Of a stretch of 64,000 nt of DNA, positions 59,258 through 64,000 are shown piece after piece. The stretch spans positions 1-64,000 of the forward strand of contig NZ_BMFW01000023.1 in assembly GCF_014639275.1 (NCBI RefSeq). The letters run 5' to 3'. The stretch is from Arthrobacter liuii (lineage in GTDB: Bacteria; Actinomycetota; Actinomycetes; Actinomycetales; Micrococcaceae). The notes below the pieces were generated by a model, which saw only the letters and a program-made list of their open reading frames with translations, was not told where the DNA came from and made no database searches. How positions within the stretch are numbered: position 1 is the first letter of the stretch; every line of letters begins with the position of its first letter. The translations under genes and the position numbers were made by a program.

Positions 59258-60820
59258 TTAGAGGGCGGGGAGGGCGGGGCTGCCGGCCGCCTGGCTCTCC
59301 GTTTCAGGAGCGGCTGCTTCAGGAGCGATGTCCGCCTTCCGCGTGGAGCGGGGCTCCAGGGCAAGGTAGCGGATGTGCTGCCGCGGCCCGAGGACGGCGT
59401 ACACCCCGGCGCTGGTCAGTCCGCCGGCGAGCCAGGACAGGTCCCAGCCGCCCAGGGCCACGGCGATGGGGCCCTGCATGATGGGGATCAGGCCGTACAT
59501 GAACAGCCAGGTGGCGAAGATCCCGGCCACGAGGGAGACGAGTCCCGCCCAGTTGACCACCGGCAGCCGCTTGGTGCCCACGCCGTCGAACAGTCGCTCG
59601 GTCCCGCCGGGCCAGCGCTTCTCCAGCCAGAAGTAGTGCACCAGCATGATCCCGCCCCAGGCGGCAACCCAGGCCACCAGGCCGATCAGCCAGGCATCGA
59701 GTACTGCTGCGAAGTCCTCCTGGAAGATGAAGAATACGACGGCGGCGAGCGAGAAGACGCCGACGAACAGGTTGAGCTTGCGGCGGCTGACGGAGATGTC
59801 CAGGGCCTGGGTGGCCACGGAGAAGGTGTAGATGTTCAGGATGTTGGTGGCGATGGGCCCGTGCAGGACCATCAGCAGCACGGGCAGCGCCATGGCACCG
59901 AAGTTCAGGACGATCAGCTTGCCGGGATCGATCTCGCCGCTGTTGGTGGCCAGGCTTGCGCCAAGGACGCCCAGCCACACGACCGGGATGAACTGGCCCA
60001 GCACTGAGGCGAGGTAGACCTTCTTCTTGGGGACGCTGGTGCTGACGAACCGGGAGTAGTCCGCGGCGTAGGTGAACCAGGTGATGCCCCACCCGATGCC
60101 GATGGCCGTCATGACGGCGCTCATGGCGGCGATCCGCTCCGAACCTTCCAGGATGGCACCGGCCGGCCCGGCGTAGCCCCAGTCGATGTCCATGCCGAAC
60201 CAGGCGACGGCCGACATGACGGCCAGGATGAGGATGGTGGGCGGCACGGTCCATTTTTCGAAGGCCGCGATGGCCTTGTAGCCGAACCAGGCGATGGCCA
60301 CCTGGAGGGCCATGATGAAGGTGGCGACGCCGATCTTCCAGCCGTAGTTGGGCGCTTCCGGATCAACCCAGCCGAGGGTTCCGAAGAGTGCCATGACCAG
60401 GTCCAGGATGATCCAGGTGTTTACTGCGCACCAGCCGATGACCAGCAGGGCCTGGATGGCGGCCGGCAGGTAGTTGCCGCGCCGTCCGAATGCCGCCCGG
60501 GCCAGGACCATGCCGGTGGCTCCGGTCTTCTGTCCCAGGAGGACGAAGCAGCCGAATAGCAGCATGCCGATCAGGTTGCCCAAAACCAGGACGGTAATGG
60601 TGTCCGCCAAGCCGAGTCCCAGCTGGATACCGAGTGCCCCCAGCACCCAGTTGATGGGCGCCAGGTTGGCACCCGCCCAGATCCAGAACTGGCCGGATAC
60701 CTTGCGTGTTCGTGCTGATTCGGGGATGGGCTGCAGCCAGGCTTCGTGGTCCACGGCGCTGTGGTCCTGGGGTGCCTGGGCAGGTTGGCCGTGCGGGGCT
60801 GTTGAAAGCTTTTCTTGCAT
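59258..60820 (-). CDS. NCS1-family nucleobase/cytosine permease
   Basis: A 520-residue transporter with about twelve helices: WIWAGANLAPINWVLGALGI (helix 1), GMVLARAAFGRRGNYLPAAI, TWFTYAADYSRFVSTSVPKK, and AAWGGIMLVHYFWLEKRWPG near the C-terminus. The A-D-Y-S-R motif and the N-terminal E-S-A-R-T-R-K segment are typical of NCS1 cytosine/purine/allantoin symporters. It imports a nucleobase or related heterocycle with Na+ or H+. GGAGG lies 6 bases before the ATG. It is first of a unit with the deacetylase and M20 genes, and divergent from pucR. Confidence 0.93.
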   Translation of the reverse strand: MQEKLSTAPHGQPAQAPQDHSAVDHEAWLQPIPESARTRKVSGQFWIWAGANLAPINWVLGALGIQLGLGLADTITVLVLGNLIGMLLFGCFVLLGQKTGATGMVLARAAFGRRGNYLPAAIQALLVIGWCAVNTWIILDLVMALFGTLGWVDPEAPNYGWKIGVATFIMALQVAIAWFGYKAIAAFEKWTVPPTILILAVMSAVAWFGMDIDWGYAGPAGAILEGSERIAAMSAVMTAIGIGWGITWFTYAADYSRFVSTSVPKKKVYLASVLGQFIPVVWLGVLGASLATNSGEIDPGKLIVLNFGAMALPVLLMVLHGPIATNILNIYTFSVATQALDISVSRRKLNLFVGVFSLAAVVFFIFQEDFAAVLDAWLIGLVAWVAAWGGIMLVHYFWLEKRWPGGTERLFDGVGTKRLPVVNWAGLVSLVAGIFATWLFMYGLIPIMQGPIAVALGGWDLSWLAGGLTSAGVYAVLGPRQHIRYLALEPRSTRKADIAPEAAAPETESQAAGSPALPAL

Positions 60821-60888
60821 GGGGGCCTCCGTGAGGTGGATAAGTACCAAATAGGCTATGTGGCCCCCATCACAAGGAACAAGATACG

Positions 60889-62544
60889 ATGTGTCTAACA
60901 GAATTTCCTATTACGTTACGGATTGTCGTGTCAGTGTTTCTCGGCGAAATACTCGCCCACCCCGCCCTTGCCGCCGCCGATCCCGTAGTCCATCCTCTAG
61001 GGGTGGTGGCCGATGCGCAGCCGGTCCGCTGGGTCCACTCCAGTGAGGTGCTGGACATCGCTCCCCTGCTCCGCGGCGGCGAGCTGCTGCTCTGCGGCGG
61101 GATCACGCTGGCCACGGCAGCACCGGCAAAACGCGAAGAATACGTGCGCGAACTGGCCCAGCGCGGCGTTGCTGCATTGGCCATCGAGACCGGGGGCGCC
61201 CTGCCGGAAATCCCTGCCGACATGCTGGCCAAAGCCGAGGAATACGGCCTTCCGGTGGTGGAGCTGCGCAAGGTGGTGCCCTTCGTGGGCGTCATGCAGG
61301 CCATCAATTCCATGCTGGTCAGCGAGTCGGTGGGGCACCTGCAGCAGGCCGACGCCGCAACGCGCGCCATGGCAGCCGAGCTGGCGCACGGGGCCTCGCT
61401 GGACAAGATCCTGGGTGTGTTGGCCGGCATCACCGGCTCAGCCGTGAAGCTGAGCTCGCCATGGGGCGTCACCATGGGCAGTGCCGTGCCGGAGGGGTGG
61501 AGCAGCGCCCAGGAGGGGACTGAGGTGGAATCGGCGGCGGGGGAACGACCAGCGGACGACGGCGGCCCGGGGCGGGGCAGGCACGGCGGCTTTTACGGGG
61601 TGGCTGGCGGAACGGTCATCAGCGTGGACATCCCCGTGCGCGGAGTCCTCATGGGCCGGGTGGAGGTGCGGGTGCCGGACGCTGCGGACACGGCGCTGGC
61701 GCAGGTGGCCGGGGAACGCGCCGTCGATATCCTGGGACTGGCCCTGCTGCAGCACACTCCCCCAGGGCTGCATGCCTTGGCCGGGGCTGAACTGATGCGG
61801 GCGGTGCTCAATTCCGCCCCGGAGTGGCGCCTTGAGCAGCTGGCCCCGGGCGCCGGCTTTCCGACGGATTCCCCCGCTGTTGTCGCGGCCATCCACGCCG
61901 CGTCACCGCAGGAGCTGCGTGGCGCCGTCGAGAATTTCCTGAGCTCACACCGAATACCCTGCGCCGCGTACCTGGACGACGCGGAACTGGTGGTGATGAT
62001 CGGCCTGCCCTGCACGGATCCTGCCGGTGAACGGCGGAAGCTCCTGCAATCCCTTCAGGGCCTGGAGGGAGACCACGACGCAGTGATCGCCGTTGGTCCG
62101 CTGGCCGACGGGGCGGCAGAAGCTGCCTGGTCCCTGGCTGAAGCGCGCCGGGCGCTGGAGGTCCGCCAGATCCGGCGCCGGAATGCGTCCGCGCGCAGGC
62201 GGCATCCGTCGCACGGGTTGGTGGTGGTGGATGCGGAGGATTCCGCAGTAGAAAGCCTTTCACTGACCTGCCTCGACGCCTCTGCGCGGGAGGCGTTCGT
62301 CAACCGGCAGTTGCGGGCGGTCCTGGAACATGATGCGCAGCGGCAGTCCCAGCTGCTGGAGACGCTTCAGGTGTGGCTGGACTCGGGATGCAACACCGCG
62401 CAGTCAGCCCGCGAACTGCACTTGGAACGGCAGTCGATGCACCACCGGCTGCAGCGGATTTTCGAGCTGTGCGGCGGTGATCCGCGGGGCACGGGCCGGC
62501 TGGCGGCGCTGCACCTGGCCGCCCGGATGGCCGGGCTGCCGTGA
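60889..62544 (+). CDS. PucR-family transcriptional regulator
   Basis: A 551-residue activator-type regulator. The N-terminal PucR domain (about 10-135) includes VRWVHSSEVLDIAPLLRGGE and LLLCGGITLATAAPAKREEY. A GGDEF-like/CdaR middle (about 290-430) follows, then the C-terminal PucR helix-turn-helix (LLETLQVWLDSGCNTAQSAR, ELHLERQSMHHRLQRIFELC). PucR proteins control purine and other N-compound catabolism. It is divergent from the NCS1 permease with a 68-base gap containing an AT-rich stretch. AAGGAACAAG precedes the ATG. Confidence 0.93.
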   Translation: MCLTEFPITLRIVVSVFLGEILAHPALAAADPVVHPLGVVADAQPVRWVHSSEVLDIAPLLRGGELLLCGGITLATAAPAKREEYVRELAQRGVAALAIETGGALPEIPADMLAKAEEYGLPVVELRKVVPFVGVMQAINSMLVSESVGHLQQADAATRAMAAELAHGASLDKILGVLAGITGSAVKLSSPWGVTMGSAVPEGWSSAQEGTEVESAAGERPADDGGPGRGRHGGFYGVAGGTVISVDIPVRGVLMGRVEVRVPDAADTALAQVAGERAVDILGLALLQHTPPGLHALAGAELMRAVLNSAPEWRLEQLAPGAGFPTDSPAVVAAIHAASPQELRGAVENFLSSHRIPCAAYLDDAELVVMIGLPCTDPAGERRKLLQSLQGLEGDHDAVIAVGPLADGAAEAAWSLAEARRALEVRQIRRRNASARRRHPSHGLVVVDAEDSAVESLSLTCLDASAREAFVNRQLRAVLEHDAQRQSQLLETLQVWLDSGCNTAQSARELHLERQSMHHRLQRIFELCGGDPRGTGRLAALHLAARMAGLP

Positions 62545-62997
62545 CTTGCGGAAGGCTTCACATATCTAATCGAGTGGCAGCACTAACTGGCACTGCAGAG
62601 GGGCAGTTGTGCGCCGCCAAGGAGTTTGTTTATTCACTGTTCCGATGTCTCATGATTAGTGGGCGATGTTTGCGGGCGAATTCAGCGAGCTGCACTCACC
62701 ACCTGAACGCTTTCCTGACGATTTGATGTGTAGCACTTTGGGCACCTTCACCGGGCAGTTTTGCGGGCGGAGCTTATGGGAATCATCGATGGCCCGGATG
62801 CCCCGTGTCAGTGTCAGATGCCGTCTGCACTAATGTTAGAAGTCGCCTGCACGCGCACCCAGCCTACTCCGCCGCACACCCCCGGACCTGAGTTCAAGAC
62901 TCGGAAACGAGTTCGTGGCCGGTCAGTAGCGTCCGTTGAAGGACCGGCTTACAGGCACACCCCAAGGCTGATTCGGGATGGTGGCAATATGTCGTGA
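62545..62997. other. Gene-free stretch of altered composition
   Basis: 453 bases between pucR and the next gene. Base use is visibly less GC-rich than the rest of the window, with several stop codons in all frames. Short open frames exist, but none has a convincing ribosome-binding site, codon bias or recognisable motif. It may be a remnant of transferred DNA. I saw no tRNA, attachment repeat or terminal inverted repeat. Confidence 0.5.
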
Positions 62998-63869
62998 GTG
63001 ACACATTATGAGGAGCTTGGACACCTTTTAGAAGACGCCGCAACTCGGGTAGATGCATGGACGGGCGCCGACAATTGGACTTTCGAATCAAGTTCGCCTG
63101 CTGCCGCTGAGGTGGCCAATGCCGATAGACGACCTGACGGAAGTTTCTGGGGCGAGCGCCCAGTTCGTACGGCCTATCAACTAGGCCAGATGGCGACGAA
63201 GTTCACCGTGGAGATGGCTCGTTGTATGGCACCGCTAGTTCGAGCCGGTCGCCCCGCCCCAGGAGTTGAGGCGCTAACTCGAACATCGCTCGAAGCAGGC
63301 TCGGTCGTCTGGTGGCTGTTTGAGCCGGGCCTCAGCGCGCGGCAGCGAACGTGCCGCATGCTCCTTCTGCGCCGAAACAGCGCGAGGGAACTTGAGCGGG
63401 CAACCCTGGCGATAGATGGAGATCCATCCGTAAACGCCCATGAATCAGTCTCGGCGGTAGAGACATATGCCCGGGAGCTCGGACTCCAAGTATTCGGGCA
63501 GAAAGGCGACGAGCTGGAGGCAGAAATTCGCCCGAAGTACACCAAAAGGGTGGAGAGCTTTATTGACGAGATCGGATTCATGGGCGCGTACAACATCTAT
63601 TCGGGCGTTGCCCATGCTGAACTCGGGGGCTGTGGAGGCTCCTAAAACAGACCAACACGGATCCCGTCATATACGACACCGCACCAGACCCCGTTTTAAC
63701 TCGTGTAGCGGTTCACGGAGCTTTGAAGGCGATGTACGGGTCTATGTGGCGGATCAGCGACCTCTTCGGTTGGACTGCGCCCGGCCGAGCGCAAGAGGTT
63801 CAGGCTTGGATAACCCACATCGACGCCGAGATAGCACGCATCGAGAAGGAACAGGAAAGCCACCGGTAG
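62998..63869 (+). pseudogene. Unrecognised gene with one frameshift
   Basis: A GTG at 62998 opens a 215-codon frame (MTHYEELGHLLEDAATRVDA to HAELGG) that then runs into TAA. The next frame continues without stops as LWRLLKQTNTDPVIYDTAPD to IARIEKEQESHR, ending TAG at 63869. One extra G in the run at about 63624-63628 would fuse them into a protein of about 290 residues. It is helical and soluble, with SVVWWLFEPGLSARQRTCRM and ESFIDEIGFMGAYNIYSGVA. No family is recognised. Codon use is less GC-biased than that of its neighbours, suggesting acquisition. Confidence 0.7.
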
Positions 63870-64000
63870 TGTCCGGTAGAGGATCCCGTGCGGGCTGCGT
63901 GCCGGGCGAACAAATTGCGCTGCAAAAAGACCGCCATTTATCCCAGCGAGTCAGACGCACGGCTGTCATAAACGACCGTCTTTTGAGAGGGATATCGAGG
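63870..64000. other. Unassigned 3' edge
   Basis: 131 bases after the frameshifted gene with no supported coding region. A minus-strand frame crossing it is a shadow of the upstream coding sequence. Confidence 0.4.

Noticed and set aside
62545..62997. Possible tRNA, tmRNA or attachment site at the composition change
   Set aside because: No cloverleaf, CCA-type end or direct repeat could be identified by eye.
63754..63969. 71-codon minus-strand frame at the right edge
   Set aside because: Overlaps the second-frame coding continuation of the 62998-63869 gene, which has far better coding character.

Overview
This 64 kb window reads as chromosome from a high-GC Gram-positive actinobacterium, most likely a Micrococcaceae member of the Arthrobacter/Pseudarthrobacter type. 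The basis is the GC-rich third codon positions, frequent GTG starts, several start codons placed 6-7 bases after a TANNNT -10 element (leaderless style), and the gene families present: ANTAR regulators, DUF2630, DUF202, MmyB-like XRE regulators, a DesA3-type desaturase with its reductase, and GlnR-like boxes before amt. No rRNA, tRNA, CRISPR array or prophage was recognised.

Layout. 1-6.4 kb: the edge of a transposase gene, then an IclR regulator divergent from an operon of malic enzyme, malate synthase, a DUF6986 protein and (S)-ureidoglycine aminohydrolase. Together these fit ureide (allantoin) breakdown to glyoxylate, malate and pyruvate. 6.4-20 kb: stress and carbon genes, including a zinc dehydrogenase, small stress-type proteins, GH15 and GH1 glycosidases, DUF72, an APP1-type phosphatase, DnaJ/Hsp20 with a divergent MerR/HspR-like regulator, a PAP2 phosphatase, and a secreted subtilase with two Ig-like repeats. 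20-32.5 kb: an epimerase, an extra adenylate kinase, a GAF-ANTAR protein, a receiver-only response regulator, a frameshifted alpha/beta hydrolase, an ArsR/CDF metal efflux pair, the desaturase/reductase pair, a luciferase-like enzyme, L-2-hydroxyglutarate oxidase and small membrane proteins. 32.5-40 kb: an ammonium transporter under probable nitrogen control, a PadR regulator with PGFG repeats, a bifunctional PBP, a GNAT enzyme that appears truncated, an ArsR/SRPBCC pair and a badly frameshifted S51-like gene.

40.2-44.5 kb is the most unusual region. Four GAF-ANTAR regulators sit together. Two related small helical proteins are interleaved with them, partly through 4-base overlaps, and a 64-residue protein with a strong terminator follows. 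This looks like an uncharacterised ANTAR sensory module. 44.6-53.3 kb: SRPBCC, a nitronate monooxygenase-like enzyme, two zinc alcohol dehydrogenases, an XRE/MmyB regulator, a luciferase-family remnant, a universal stress protein, a cupin, an MFS exporter and a DUF2236 protein. A 35-base DNA motif recurs upstream of the two dehydrogenases/regulator and of the MFS gene, suggesting a local regulon. 53.3-62.5 kb: a lipoprotein, ilvD, a second XRE/MmyB regulator, and an M20 amidohydrolase, polysaccharide deacetylase-like protein and NCS1 permease divergent from a PucR regulator, probably a nucleobase or related N-compound utilisation locus. 62.5-64 kb looks compositionally different and holds one unrecognised frameshifted gene.

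Three genes (22.6-23.4, 39.4-40.1 and 63.0-63.9 kb) carry six frame breaks in total. Each is explained by one missing base in a short homopolymer, so either these are real pseudogenes or the assembly under-calls homopolymers. Starts were chosen by family alignment and ribosome-binding sites. All functions are inferred from sequence recognition alone; no database search was run.
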